Source: Rhodovibrionaceae bacterium
Lineage (GTDB): Bacteria > Pseudomonadota > Alphaproteobacteria > Kiloniellales > DSM-21159
Length of the DNA: 52,534 nt
Direction: 5' to 3'
Assembly: GCA_028279885.1 (NCBI GenBank)
Contig: JANQMX010000093.1
Span: 1-52,534 of the forward strand
The notes below the pieces were generated by a model. That model saw only the letters and a program-made list of their open reading frames with translations. It was not told where the DNA came from and made no database searches. This document shows, in pieces, positions 1 to 8,581 of this stretch; the stretch's first letter is position 1, and every line of letters begins with the position of its first letter. The translations under genes were made by a program, and so were the position numbers.

Positions 1-281
1 GCCCACTCCCCCTCCCGACCACCCATGGCATGGTACCCTATTGGGTGGTCGGGAGGGGGAGGGGGCGGGTCAGACCGGATAGATAGGTGACACTGTAGAC
101 CGGATACATGGGTGACAGCTCTAGACGTCGGCCAGGAGGTGGCCGATGCCCTGGAAAGAGAGCTGTCACCCATGTATCCGGTCTACAGTGTCACCTATCT
201 ATCCGGTCTGAACCGCCCACTCCCCCTCCCGACCACCCAATAGGGTACCATGCCATGGGTGGTCGGGAGGGGGAGTGGGCC
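1..281. repeat. Large near-perfect palindrome (hairpin plus IS end, mirrored)
   Basis: Positions 1-122 and about 163-281 are reverse complements of each other with only a few mismatches, around a centre of about 40 bases. Each arm consists of a C/G-rich hairpin of about 66 bp (1-66 and 216-281, each itself palindromic around a GGTACC core) followed by the left end of the IS481-type element found intact at 17329-18647. No complete gene lies in this stretch; open frames across it are by-products of the repeat. Confidence 0.9.
71..210. mobile_element. MITE-like derivative of the IS481-type element (two left ends, inverted)
   Basis: Bases 71 to about 166 match the first ~96 bases of the IS at 17330 without an obvious difference, including the region upstream of the transposase start. 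The copy then runs directly into an inverted copy of the same left end (about 159-210), giving terminal inverted repeats of about 52 bp and no transposase. Each end holds two ~22-bp sub-repeats with the core GGTGACA. It could be a mobilisable mini-element or the scar of a replication or transposition accident. Confidence 0.8.
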
Positions 282-320
282 GGTGCCGCACAGCGCCGTA
301 AGGCGCCCAAAAAGACTCCC

Positions 321-1283
321 CTACCCACCCGCGGGGAAGGGCCGCTGGCTGTTGAAACGGCCGCCTGGGCGATAGCGGTCGAGATAGGTGGGGATGATGA
401 CCTCTACCGAATGGGGCTCGATGCCGAGATCGGCCAGGGTCAGCGCACCCGCCGAAACGATGTTGTCGTTGCGCAGCATCGCGACCTGATCGCGGGTCAA
501 CATCGGCTGCGGTAGCTTCTCCAGAAAGAAGGCCTGGAAATCGGCCAGGGTGAAGGGCAGCGGCACGAGCAGCCGCCGGCGGTTGATGGTCTGCAGCATC
601 AGCTGGAGCAGCTGCTTGAAGCTGTAGACCTTCGGGCCGCCGAGCTCGTAGGTCTTGCCGTCGCAATCGCTGTCGGTCAGGCACTTGACGGCGGCCTCGG
701 CCACGTCGGCGACATAGACCGGCTGAAAGCGCGTATGCCCGCCGCCGACCAGGGGCAGCACCGGCGAGAGGCGCGCCATGGCGGCGAAGCGGTTGAAGAA
801 ATCGTCCTCCGGGCCGAAGACGATCGAGGGCCGCAGGATGCTGGCGGTGGGAATGGCGGCCAGCACGGCCTCTTCCGCCGCGGCCTTGGAGCGGGCGTAT
901 TCGGCCTCCCCGTTCGCATCGGCGCCGAGCGCCGACATATGCAGATAGTCGGTGATGCCGGCCGCGGCCGCCGCCTCGGCGGCCCGCTTGGCGCCCTCGT
1001 ACTGCACGGCCGCGAAGGTCTGGCGGCCCGTCTCGAAGAGGATGCCGACCAGGTTGATGGCCGCATCCGCCCCCTCGAGCGCACGCTCGACCGAGGCCTG
1101 GTCACGCAGATTGCAGGCGACAGGGACGATCTGCCCGACGTCGCCGGCGGGCTTGAGAAAAGCCGCCTTGTCCGGATTGCGCACGGCCACGCGGATGACC
1201 CAGCCGTCCTCGGCCAGGCGCGGCACGATGTAGCGACCGACGAAGCCGGAGCCGCCGAAGACCGTCACCGTTCCTGCTGTCAT
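321..1283 (-). CDS. Complex I NDUFA9-like NAD(P)-binding protein (atypical SDR)
   Basis: A 320-aa atypical short-chain dehydrogenase/reductase-fold protein of the NDUFA9 / NmrA-like group. The N-terminal dinucleotide-binding loop is seen as GGSGFVG (residues 10-16), followed by the NLVG stretch (77-80) and a YxxxK pair at Tyr129/Lys133. In mitochondria NDUFA9 is an accessory complex I subunit that binds NADPH; bacterial homologues are usually annotated from that similarity and their true role is open. The start is supported by a good ribosome site (GGGAGGT) just upstream. It is divergent from the RNase D gene and stands alone in this window. The family call is firm; the physiological substrate is not. 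Confidence 0.85.
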   Translation of the reverse strand: MTAGTVTVFGGSGFVGRYIVPRLAEDGWVIRVAVRNPDKAAFLKPAGDVGQIVPVACNLRDQASVERALEGADAAINLVGILFETGRQTFAAVQYEGAKRAAEAAAAAGITDYLHMSALGADANGEAEYARSKAAAEEAVLAAIPTASILRPSIVFGPEDDFFNRFAAMARLSPVLPLVGGGHTRFQPVYVADVAEAAVKCLTDSDCDGKTYELGGPKVYSFKQLLQLMLQTINRRRLLVPLPFTLADFQAFFLEKLPQPMLTRDQVAMLRNDNIVSAGALTLADLGIEPHSVEVIIPTYLDRYRPGGRFNSQRPFPAGG

Positions 1284-1361
1284 GCCTTTACCTCCCGCTG
1301 TCGGCCTGCGCCGCCCGGCCCCCGGGGTTACCGACCCCAGGGCCTCGCGACCAAGGTGCCG

Positions 1362-1389
1362 TTGACATGCCCTATGCCCCCTATATCTT
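1362..1389 (+). promoter_or_regulatory. Possible sigma-70-type promoter for rnd
   Basis: TTGACA at 1362-1367 is followed after 16 bases by TATCTT at 1384-1389, in the gap between the divergent NDUFA9-like gene and rnd. The -35 is a perfect match and the -10 is moderate. It would give a leader of about 100 bases. Confidence 0.4.
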
Positions 1390-1496
1390 GCGGTCAGCTT
1401 GACCGGTCAAGCGCCGCCGCAGCACTCGTGCCGCGGCGGTGTGCGAGAGTACGCAAGTTTACGTCCCAAGGTTTGCGCCCCAAGGTTTACGCAGTC

Positions 1497-2111
1497 GTGT
1501 CCATCACGCTCCATTTCGACGACTTGCCCGACGATCTCGATCTCGGGAACATGGTCGCCGTGGACAGCGAGACCATGGGCTTGAAGCTGCGGCGCGATCG
1601 TCTCTGCGTGATCCAGCTTTCCTCCGGCGACGGCAGCGCGCACCTCGTCCAGTTCCGCTCCGGCTCCTATGCCGCGCCGAACCTGAAGCGCCTCTTGCGC
1701 GACGAGCAGGTCACCAAGATCTTCCACTACGCGCGCTTCGACCTTGCCGCCATCCGGCTCTATCTCGAGGTCGACTGCGCCCCGGTCTACTGTACCAAGA
1801 TCGCCTCCAAGCTGGCGCGCACCTTCACCGACCGGCACGGGCTGAAGGATCTCTGCTCCGATCTGCTCGGCGTCAGCCTGTCGAAGCAGCAGCAGTCGTC
1901 CGATTGGGGCGCGGAGGAGCTGACCCAGGAGCAGCTCCGTTATGCCGCAAGTGACGTGCTCTATTTGCATGCCTTGCGCGAGCGTCTCGATGCCATGTTG
2001 CATAGAGAGGGGCGCACGGCCCTGTCGCGCGCCTGCTTCGCCTTCCTGCCCCACCGGGTGAGCCTCGACCTGCTGGGCTGGGAGGAGGCGGACGTCTTCG
2101 CGCACTCGTGA
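1497..2111 (+). CDS. rnd: Ribonuclease D (3'-5' exoribonuclease, DEDDy)
   Basis: A 204-aa protein made only of the DEDDy 3'-5' exonuclease domain, the short alphaproteobacterial form without the HRDC domains of E. coli RNase D (about 375 aa). The catalytic residues are visible: Asp23 and Glu25 (VDSET, motif ExoI), Asp82 (ARFD, ExoII), and Tyr149/Asp153 (YAASD, ExoIII). The family trims 3' ends of tRNA precursors and other RNAs. The reading frame is open far upstream, but homology begins just after GTG 1497 (protein starting VSITLHFDDL), so GTG is chosen; AAGG lies upstream at somewhat long spacing. It precedes the kdsD-lpt block. Confidence 0.88.
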   Translation: MSITLHFDDLPDDLDLGNMVAVDSETMGLKLRRDRLCVIQLSSGDGSAHLVQFRSGSYAAPNLKRLLRDEQVTKIFHYARFDLAAIRLYLEVDCAPVYCTKIASKLARTFTDRHGLKDLCSDLLGVSLSKQQQSSDWGAEELTQEQLRYAASDVLYLHALRERLDAMLHREGRTALSRACFAFLPHRVSLDLLGWEEADVFAHS

Positions 2112-2217
2112 CGGCGGCCGGCGGATCGCCAGGGATGGGCGCACGCTGACGCACGTAAAGGCTTGTAGCGGCGCGTGTTCTGCGTCTCTTATTGAAGAAG
2201 GAAGACGAGAGTTGAGC

Positions 2218-3219
2218 ATGATGGTGGCCGTTTCGCAGAAGTCTGCGGCAATGGGGCGCGTCGAAAGTTTGGCGCGCGCGGCGGAGGTCTTGCGCCTGGA
2301 AGCGCAGTCGCTCGAGCGGCTGGCCCAAGAGGTCGGAGACGCCTTTCTCGAGGCCGTCGAGATCATCGAAAAGGTCGAAGGCAAGCTCATCGTCACCGGC
2401 ATGGGCAAAAGCGGGCACATCGCCAACAAGGCGGCGGCCACCTTCGCCTCGACCGGCACGCCGGCCTTTTTCGTGCATCCCGGCGAGGCCAGCCACGGCG
2501 ACCTCGGCATGGTCACCTCAGCCGACGTGGTGGTCGCACTCTCGAACTCCGGGAACACCCGTGAGCTGAGCGATATCATCGCCTATTGCCGACGCTTCTC
2601 CATTCCGCTGATCGCCATCGTCGGGAACGAGCGGAACGTTCTCGCCGAAGCTTCGGACGTTGCGCTGGTCCTGCCCAAGGTGCCGGAGGCCTGCCCCAAC
2701 GGCCTGGCGCCGACCACCTCGACCACCGCCTCCCTGGCGCTGTGCGATGCCTTGGCGCTGGTCCTGCTCGATCGCCGCGGCTTCACCAAGGAGGACTTCG
2801 CGCTGTTCCACCCGGGCGGTGCCCTGGGCAGGAAGCTGCTGCGCGTCCACGACATCATGTTCGACCGCAGCCATTTGCCGCTCTGCCAGCCGGAGACCTT
2901 GATGAGCGAGGCGCTCCTGATCATGACCGAGACCGGCTTCGGCTGCATCGGCGTGATCGAGGACGAGCTGCTGGTCGGCATCATCACCGACGGCGACCTG
3001 CGCCGGCACATGTCGAGCGACCTCCTGTCCCGCAAGGTCGGGGAGATCATGACGCAGACTCCGCACACCATCCGCCCCGACGCCCTGGCGGTGGAAGCGC
3101 TTGCCACCATGAACAGCCCGGACACCGGCAAGCCCTTCACCAGCATGTTCGCCGTCGAGGACGGCAAGCCGGTCGGCTTCCTGCGCATGCACGACATCCT
3201 GCGCGCGGGAGTCGCTTAG
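2218..3219 (+). CDS. kdsD: D-arabinose-5-phosphate isomerase (KdsD/KpsF family)
   Basis: A 333-aa aldose-ketose isomerase converting ribulose 5-phosphate to arabinose 5-phosphate, the first committed step of Kdo synthesis for lipid A/inner-core LPS. It has an N-terminal SIS sugar-phosphate domain (about 40-175; GMGKSGHIANK and HPGEASHGDLGM motifs) and a C-terminal pair of CBS domains (about 205-330), the usual architecture and length. It is first in the run kdsD-lptC-lptA-lptB, which fits an LPS role rather than gut-operon GutQ. The start is ambiguous: ATG 2218 is given, but TTG 2212 is better spaced (8 nt) from GAAGGAAG at 2197-2204, and ATG 2221 is also possible. Confidence 0.92.
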   Translation: MMVAVSQKSAAMGRVESLARAAEVLRLEAQSLERLAQEVGDAFLEAVEIIEKVEGKLIVTGMGKSGHIANKAAATFASTGTPAFFVHPGEASHGDLGMVTSADVVVALSNSGNTRELSDIIAYCRRFSIPLIAIVGNERNVLAEASDVALVLPKVPEACPNGLAPTTSTTASLALCDALALVLLDRRGFTKEDFALFHPGGALGRKLLRVHDIMFDRSHLPLCQPETLMSEALLIMTETGFGCIGVIEDELLVGIITDGDLRRHMSSDLLSRKVGEIMTQTPHTIRPDALAVEALATMNSPDTGKPFTSMFAVEDGKPVGFLRMHDILRAGVA

Positions 3220-3229
3220 GAACCAGCCA

Positions 3230-3922
3230 ATGAGCGAGGCGAGCGGTCAGGGCGAGGTCCACCTTCAGCCGCCCAAACGGCATTTCACCTACGATGCTCG
3301 CGAGCCGGAAAGCCAGAAGGTCGAGGCGCGACAATACAAGCGGCGTATCGTCATTGTCCGGCGCCTGCTGCCAGCAGCCGCGGTGGTTCTGATCGTCGCC
3401 GTTCTCTTCGCCCCGCAACTGCAGCCTTTCCGTGACATTTTCACGGGACAGAGCGCGCTTTTGGACGCGGAGAGCGGCGGCGTCGCCCTGGTCACGGCGC
3501 GCTTTCGCGGGACGGACAGCTCCGACCGCCCCTACAGCCTGACGGCCGAGCAGGTGCACGAGCGGGCGGGCGAAGAGGACCGGTACGACCTGCTCAACCC
3601 GCAAGGCGACATCACCATGAGCGACGGCGCCTGGCTGACGATCGGCGCCAACGACGGCCTCTACAATCGCTCAGGCGAGCATCTCTCCCTCGAGGGCTCG
3701 GTCAGCCTGTTCCACGACCAGGGCTACGAGATGCATACCGAGACGGCCGAGATCGATCTCGCCACCAACGAGGCTTGGGGCGACTCTCCGGTCAGCGGTC
3801 AGGCCGGATTCGGCGAGATCGTCGCCGAGGGCTTCCGTCTGGAAGAGGGCGGGCTGCGTATCCACTTCACCGGTAAGGCAGAGCTTTTGCTCTATCCCGA
3901 TGCCGAGGGTTTCCCGCAGTGA
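3230..3922 (+). CDS. lptC: LPS export ABC transporter periplasmic protein LptC
   Basis: A 230-aa bitopic inner-membrane protein. It has a cytoplasmic N-terminus of about 43 residues, one transmembrane helix (about 44-63, LLPAAAVVLIVAVLFAP), then a periplasmic beta-jellyroll LptC domain. It receives LPS from LptB2FG and hands it to LptA. It starts 10 bases after kdsD, and its stop overlaps the lptA start (GTGA), so translation is probably coupled. E. coli LptC is 191 aa; the longer N-terminus is common in alphaproteobacteria. Sequence identity in this family is low, so the call leans on domain pattern and gene order. Confidence 0.88.
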   Translation: MSEASGQGEVHLQPPKRHFTYDAREPESQKVEARQYKRRIVIVRRLLPAAAVVLIVAVLFAPQLQPFRDIFTGQSALLDAESGGVALVTARFRGTDSSDRPYSLTAEQVHERAGEEDRYDLLNPQGDITMSDGAWLTIGANDGLYNRSGEHLSLEGSVSLFHDQGYEMHTETAEIDLATNEAWGDSPVSGQAGFGEIVAEGFRLEEGGLRIHFTGKAELLLYPDAEGFPQ

Positions 3923-4749
3923 GCCGCCCGATCGCCCAGTTCGTCTCCGTCTGCGTGCTTTTTGCCGCCCTTCTCTGGGCGGTGCCGGGCGGCGCCCAGC
4001 AGGCGGCAACGGGCGGCAACTCGCCGCTGCAGATCAACGCTGACAACGGCATCGAGTGGCGGCGCGACGAGCAGGTCTACATCGCCCGCGGCAACGCCGT
4101 CGCCGAGCGGGAGGATCTCAGCGTCAGCGCCGACCGCCTGCTCGCCTACTACCGCGAGGTGGCGGGCGAGACCGAGTTCTACCGTATCGAAGCGCACGGG
4201 AACGTCGTGGTGGTGCTGCCCGAAGACGTGGCTTATGGCGACCAGGGCATCTACTACAGCGACCGGAAGGTCGCCGTGCTGACCGGCGACAACCTGCGCC
4301 TGGACATGGCTGACGGCAGCGTGGTGCGGGCGCGCGACAGCCTGGAGTATTGGGAAGACTTCGAGGGGCGGCCGGTTGCGGTGGCCCGCGGCGACGCCTC
4401 GATGCAAAGCGATGCGGACCTGATCGAGGCCGATACGCTGACCGCCAGCTTCACCGAAGACGTCCAAGGCGAACGGGTCTTGGACCGGGTCGATGCCATC
4501 GGCAATGTGCGGATCCGCACGCCGAACGAATTCGCCGTTGGCAATGAAGGCATTTACTATGCTATCGACGATAGAGCGGTGTTGGCCGGTGACGTGAAGA
4601 TCACGCAGGGGCCGAACCAGCTGAACGGCGACCGCGCCGAAGTCGATTTCGAGACCGGGATCAGTCGCTTGCTTCCCGGCTCGGGCACGCGGGTGCAGGG
4701 TCTTTTGGTTCCTCAGTCGTCCGACGACGGCGCCGAGGGCGACGAATAG
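3919..4749 (+). CDS. lptA: LptA/OstA family LPS transport protein
   Basis: A 276-aa periplasmic protein with a signal peptide (about 1-28, ending near GGAQQA). An OstA_N-type beta-jellyroll follows, with the typical start PLQINADNGIEWRRDEQVYIARGNA seen as repeated D/N-G strands. LptA units bridge LptC and outer-membrane LptD. It is clearly longer than E. coli LptA (185 aa); the extra C-terminal strands (about 150-270) look like further jellyroll turns. The GTG start overlaps the lptC stop by four bases. lptB follows after 7 bases. Confidence 0.9.
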   Translation: MSRPIAQFVSVCVLFAALLWAVPGGAQQAATGGNSPLQINADNGIEWRRDEQVYIARGNAVAEREDLSVSADRLLAYYREVAGETEFYRIEAHGNVVVVLPEDVAYGDQGIYYSDRKVAVLTGDNLRLDMADGSVVRARDSLEYWEDFEGRPVAVARGDASMQSDADLIEADTLTASFTEDVQGERVLDRVDAIGNVRIRTPNEFAVGNEGIYYAIDDRAVLAGDVKITQGPNQLNGDRAEVDFETGISRLLPGSGTRVQGLLVPQSSDDGAEGDE

Positions 4750-4756
4750 GAAGGGC

Positions 4757-5569
4757 ATGAGCACAAGGCGCACGCCGGACATTGGCGCCAGGGTTCGAGA
4801 GGCCGACATCGATGAGATCGAGCGCACGCCGCGCCTGATCATCGACAATCCTGGCCTGTCGGCGCTCAATCTGGAGAAGTCCTTCAAGCAGCGCCCGGTC
4901 TTGCGTGGTGTCTCGCTGACCCTGGAACGGGGCGAGGCGGTGGGGCTGCTCGGTCCCAACGGCGCAGGCAAGACCACCTCCTTCTACATCATCACCGGCC
5001 TCTTGGCGCCCGATGCCGGTGTCATCACGCTGGACGGCGAAAACATCACCGGCCTGCCGATGTACCGCCGGGCGCGGCTCGGCATCGGCTACCTGCCCCA
5101 GGAAGCCTCGATCTTCCGCGGCCTGACGGTCGAGCAGAATATCCTGGGCGTGCTGGAGCTGACGGAGTCGAGCCGGCAGAAGCGCCAGGCCATCCTGGAA
5201 GACCTTCTTTCCGAGTTTTCCATCGCCCACCTGAGGCGGACGCCGGCCATCGCGCTGTCCGGCGGCGAGCGGAGGCGCGTCGAGATCGCCCGGGCGCTGG
5301 CCTCCCGTCCGTCCTTCATCCTGCTCGACGAGCCGCTCGCCGGCATCGACCCGGTGGCGGTGAACGACATCCGCGACCTGGTCAGCCATCTCAAGGACCG
5401 TGGCATCGGCGTGCTGATCACCGACCACAATGTCCGTGAGACTTTGGACATCGTCGACCGCGCCTACATCATTCATGAAGGCCGGGTCTTGATGGATGGC
5501 ACGCCACGTGAAATCGTCGCCAACAAGGACGTCCGGCGCGTTTACTTGGGCGAAAGATTTAGCCTCTAG
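4757..5569 (+). CDS. lptB: LPS export ABC transporter ATP-binding protein LptB
   Basis: A 270-aa ABC ATPase that drives LPS extraction with LptF/LptG (not in this window). It has Walker A GPNGAGKTT (about 76-84), signature LSGGERRRVEIARAL, Walker B FILLDEPLAGID, and the switch His in TDHNVRE. It is about 30 residues longer at the N-terminus than E. coli LptB; the conserved region begins at LSALNLEKSF. The operon position after lptC-lptA makes the assignment specific among the many ABC ATPases. Confidence 0.95.
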   Translation: MSTRRTPDIGARVREADIDEIERTPRLIIDNPGLSALNLEKSFKQRPVLRGVSLTLERGEAVGLLGPNGAGKTTSFYIITGLLAPDAGVITLDGENITGLPMYRRARLGIGYLPQEASIFRGLTVEQNILGVLELTESSRQKRQAILEDLLSEFSIAHLRRTPAIALSGGERRRVEIARALASRPSFILLDEPLAGIDPVAVNDIRDLVSHLKDRGIGVLITDHNVRETLDIVDRAYIIHEGRVLMDGTPREIVANKDVRRVYLGERFSL

Positions 5570-5580
5570 TCGTTAATATT

Positions 5581-7119
5581 ATGGCTGTAACGCAGCGGCT
5601 CGAGCTACGCCAGTCCCAGACACTGGTCATGACGCCGCAACTGCGGCAAGCCATTCAGCTATTGCAATACTCCAGCCTCGAGCTGAACACCTTCGTCGAC
5701 CAGCAGCTGGTGGAAAACCCGCTGCTCGAGCGTGACGAAACGCAAGCCGGCGAGGCCGATCCCCGTGAGGCCGAAGGCGCCGCGTCGGAGGCGTCCGGCG
5801 ACGACTACAGTGAAGGCGAGGCAGTCCCGGACAGCCTCGACCAACTGGCCTCCGGCGAGTTCTCCGAGGACTCCGACCGTCCCTTGGACAGCGAGCCGGT
5901 CTACGACGACAACAGCCCCTCGGACGGTGAAAGCAGCCTCGATTGGGGTCACCGCGGCGCCGGCAGCGGCGATGGCGAGGGCGGTGAGCGCTCCATCGAG
6001 GAAGCCGCCGACGAAACGCCGGACCTGCGCAGCCACCTGCTGCAGCAAATGCCGGTGGAGATCTCCGCCCCGGCCGAACGCATGATCGCCGCCTACTTGA
6101 TCGACCAGGTCGATCCCAGCGGCTACCTCACCATCGATATGGCGGCGCTGGCCGATCAGCTCGGCCTGCCGGAAGAGCGCCTCGAAGCGCTCAGGCTGCG
6201 CCTCCAGTGTCTCGAGCCGACGGGGGTGTTCGCCCGCGATCTTGCCGAGTGCCTGGCCTTGCAGTTGAAGGAGCGCAACCGCTTCGACCCCTGCATGGCG
6301 GCGTTGCTCGAGAACCTCGCGCTCCTGGCCGAGGGCAAGCTGGCGCAGCTCAGGGCGCTCTGCCAGGTCGACGAGGAAGACTTCGCCGAGATGCTGGCGG
6401 AAATCCGGGCGCTGGACCCCAAGCCCGGCCTGCAATTCGATCTGCCGGCGGCCGAAGCCATCATCCCCGACGTCCTGATGCGCGCGCGCCCCGACGGCAG
6501 CTGGCTGATCGAGCTCAATCCCGATGCCATGCCGCGCCTGCTGGTCAACCGCAACTACTACGCCGCCGTGGTCTCGCGCTGTCGCGACCGGGCGGAGCGC
6601 AACTACTTGACCGAGCAGCTCGGTGCCGCGAGCTGGCTGGTGAAATCGCTGCATCAGCGGGCCACCACCATCATCAAGGTGGCGAGCGAAATCGTCCGCC
6701 AGCAGGAGGACTTTTTCCGCAAGGGAGTGGCCCATATGCGGCCGCTGACCTTGCGCGACGTGGCAATGGCAGAGGAGGTGTCTCTCCACGAATCGACGGT
6801 CAGCCGCGTCACCGCCAACAAGTACATCGCCACGCCCCGCGGCATCTTCGAGCTGAAGTACTTCTTCAGCACCGCCGTCGGCGGCGAGGGCGAGGATGCC
6901 CACGCGGCCGAGTCGATCCGGCACCGCATCCGCAGCCTGATCGACGCCGAGACGACCGATCAGATCCTCTCCGACGACGCCCTGGTGAAGCAGCTGCGGC
7001 AGGAGGGCATCGCCGTGGCCCGGCGCACGGTGGCCAAGTACCGGGAAACCATGCGGATCCCCTCGTCCGTGGAAAGGCGCCGTCTGAAGGCGGCCCGCAA
7101 CGGCGATCTACGGACCTAG
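5581..7119 (+). CDS. rpoN: RNA polymerase sigma-54 factor
   Basis: A 512-aa sigma-54. Region I is Gln/Leu-rich (QRLELRQSQTLVMTPQLRQ, residues 4-22), which contacts AAA+ activators. Region II is acidic (about 50-150, rich in Asp/Glu/Ser). The core-binding domain follows, then the DNA-binding HTH (LTLRDVAMAEEVSLHESTVSR) and the RpoN box ARRTVAKYRE near the C-terminus, which reads the -24 element. Full length, no defects. It starts 11 bases after lptB, the conserved lptB-rpoN-hpf-ptsN arrangement of proteobacteria. Confidence 0.97.
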   Translation: MAVTQRLELRQSQTLVMTPQLRQAIQLLQYSSLELNTFVDQQLVENPLLERDETQAGEADPREAEGAASEASGDDYSEGEAVPDSLDQLASGEFSEDSDRPLDSEPVYDDNSPSDGESSLDWGHRGAGSGDGEGGERSIEEAADETPDLRSHLLQQMPVEISAPAERMIAAYLIDQVDPSGYLTIDMAALADQLGLPEERLEALRLRLQCLEPTGVFARDLAECLALQLKERNRFDPCMAALLENLALLAEGKLAQLRALCQVDEEDFAEMLAEIRALDPKPGLQFDLPAAEAIIPDVLMRARPDGSWLIELNPDAMPRLLVNRNYYAAVVSRCRDRAERNYLTEQLGAASWLVKSLHQRATTIIKVASEIVRQQEDFFRKGVAHMRPLTLRDVAMAEEVSLHESTVSRVTANKYIATPRGIFELKYFFSTAVGGEGEDAHAAESIRHRIRSLIDAETTDQILSDDALVKQLRQEGIAVARRTVAKYRETMRIPSSVERRRLKAARNGDLRT

Positions 7120-7282
7120 CGCCCCAATTCGAAGTTCGTACGCGCCGGCTGCACGCTGAGGCGAGCAGTGGCCCCGAAAAGACGGCAACAATTTTAAGGA
7201 TTTACTCTGGCTTAGGGCGTTGAATTTTCTAACAGAAATTGCCCGGCTGGTCGTCGGAGCTGTAAAATCGACATGCTGGCCG

Positions 7283-7305
7283 GGGGCCGATTTCGGCCCC
7301 TTTCC
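7283..7305 (+). terminator. Hairpin, possible terminator after rpoN
   Basis: GGGGCCGA at 7283-7290 pairs with TCGGCCCC at 7293-7300 (7-8 bp stem, tiny loop), followed by TTTCCTT. The U-run is weak, so it may only partly terminate. Confidence 0.45.
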
Positions 7306-7322
7306 TTGGCCTTTGGGGTGTA

Positions 7323-7351
7323 TTGACAGCCTGCAACGCCACACATAAGGT
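7323..7351 (+). promoter_or_regulatory. Possible promoter for hpf
   Basis: A perfect TTGACA at 7323-7328 with a poor -10 candidate (TAAGGT, 7346-7351, 17-base spacer), about 90 bases before hpf and just after the hairpin at 7283-7300. Confidence 0.35.
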
Positions 7352-7443
7352 CCCGGCCCCTAAGCCCGGGCAGCGAGAAACCGCAGGGCTTGCGTGCCGC
7401 AGAGCGCGCAATATGAACAACGGTTCAATTTCACGAGCGATCT

Positions 7444-8043
7444 ATGCAGCTGTCGGTCCAAGGAAGGCAGATCGACGTGGGCGATGCCTTTCGTGAACAT
7501 GCCAGCCTCAGTTTAGGCACGGTTCTTGGTAAGTACTTCGGTGACGCGATCGACGTCAGTGTAACCTTGTCTCGGGAAGGGCACTTGTTTCGCGCCATGG
7601 TCTCAACCCATATCGGCAAGGGGATTGAGTTGCATGCCAGTGCCGACGCAAACGAGCCCTACCCGGCCTTCGATCAAGCGGTAGAGCGCCTGTCGAAGCG
7701 CCTGCGTCGTTACAAGCGGCGGCTGCGCGATCACCATCGCGACCTCGAGCAGGTGAGCGGGCCCGAGGCCGAGCGTCTCGCCGCTCAGCAGTACGTTTTA
7801 CAGGTAGAGTCGGCGGAATCGGACGGCGAATCCGAAGCCGACAATCAACCGGCGGTGATCGCCGAGATTGAAACGGAGATACCGAGCCTGACCGTCAGCG
7901 ATGCGGTCATGAGAATGGACTTGGCGGACATTCCGGCGCTGCTGTTTCGCAACAAGGCGCACGGGGGGCTGAACATGGTGTATCGACGCCAGGACGGCCA
8001 TGTCGGTTGGGTCGACCCGCGCGGCAACCGCTCGACCTCCTGA
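7444..8043 (+). CDS. hpf: Ribosome hibernation-promoting factor, long form
   Basis: A 199-aa long-form HPF. It has an N-terminal S30AE domain (about 1-105; start MQLSVQGRQIDVGDAFREH, basic stretch KRLRRYKRRLRDH at about 84-96), an acidic linker, and a C-terminal dimerisation domain (about 140-198, ending GHVGWVDPRGN). Long HPF binds the 30S decoding region and its C-terminus pairs 70S into 100S dimers in stationary phase or starvation. It is followed by ptsN after 38 bases, the usual arrangement. Confidence 0.94.
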   Translation: MQLSVQGRQIDVGDAFREHASLSLGTVLGKYFGDAIDVSVTLSREGHLFRAMVSTHIGKGIELHASADANEPYPAFDQAVERLSKRLRRYKRRLRDHHRDLEQVSGPEAERLAAQQYVLQVESAESDGESEADNQPAVIAEIETEIPSLTVSDAVMRMDLADIPALLFRNKAHGGLNMVYRRQDGHVGWVDPRGNRSTS

Positions 8044-8081
8044 GCGGACGCGCAAGGGAAGCGACAAGAAACGGTGACTTG

Positions 8082-8546
8082 ATGGAGATCGTAGACTTGC
8101 TGGGGCCGGATGCTGTGGTGCCGTCGCTGCGGGTGACGAGCAAGAAGCAGGCCCTGCAGGAGCTTGCGCGCAAGGCGGCGCAGCTCACCCACCAGCCCGA
8201 GCGCGTGATCTTTGACGTGCTCATCGAGCGCGAGCGTCTGGGCACCACCGGGATCGGCCACGGCATTGCCATTCCGCATGGCAAGCTGGCCAGCCTCGAC
8301 CGCCTCTATGCCGTCTTCGCGCGGCTCGATAAGCCGGTCGAATTCGAGGCCATCGACGAGCAGCCGGTGGATCTGATTTTTCTGCTGCTTGCACCGGAAA
8401 AGGCGGGCGCCGACCATCTCAAGGCCCTGGCCCGCATCTCGCGGCTGCTGCGCGATCGCGGCGTCTGCGAGAAGCTGCGCGGCACCGACAGCGCCGACGG
8501 CCTTTACGCGCTGCTGTCCGAGTCGGCCGCCAGCCACGCGGCGTAG
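8082..8546 (+). CDS. ptsN: PTS IIA-like nitrogen regulatory protein (EIIA-Ntr)
   Basis: A 154-aa EIIA domain of the mannitol/fructose type. The phosphorylated His is His66 in GIGHGIAIPHGK. EIIA-Ntr is the end acceptor of the PtsP-NPr relay and regulates potassium transport, nitrogen and envelope stress responses by protein contacts rather than sugar transport. ATG 8082 is chosen because homology begins there (MEIVDLLGPDAVVPSL), although the frame extends upstream to 8007. It is the last gene of the rpoN-hpf-ptsN group; hprK and rapZ are not seen downstream. Confidence 0.93.
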   Translation: MEIVDLLGPDAVVPSLRVTSKKQALQELARKAAQLTHQPERVIFDVLIERERLGTTGIGHGIAIPHGKLASLDRLYAVFARLDKPVEFEAIDEQPVDLIFLLLAPEKAGADHLKALARISRLLRDRGVCEKLRGTDSADGLYALLSESAASHAA

Positions 8547-8581
8547 TTTGCTCTACCTCGGTGCCGATTACGGTACTTCTC

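Larger units (their letters stand above)
7120..7443 (+). other. rpoN-hpf intergenic region
   Basis: A 324-base gap with no credible gene. It holds a short hairpin (7283-7300) and a possible promoter (7323-7351), suggesting that hpf and ptsN can be transcribed separately from the lpt-rpoN block. Confidence 0.6.

Noticed and set aside
108-515. Open frame across the palindrome
   Set aside because: It runs through the IS-end repeat and into the antisense of the NDUFA9-like gene; no protein family.
735-1496. Upstream extension of the RNase D frame
   Set aside because: Antisense to the NDUFA9-like gene; homology to RNase D begins only at GTG 1497.
7205-7225. Sigma-54 promoter candidate before hpf (TGGC...TTGA)
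   Set aside because: The GG to GC spacing is off by one and the -12 GC is missing.
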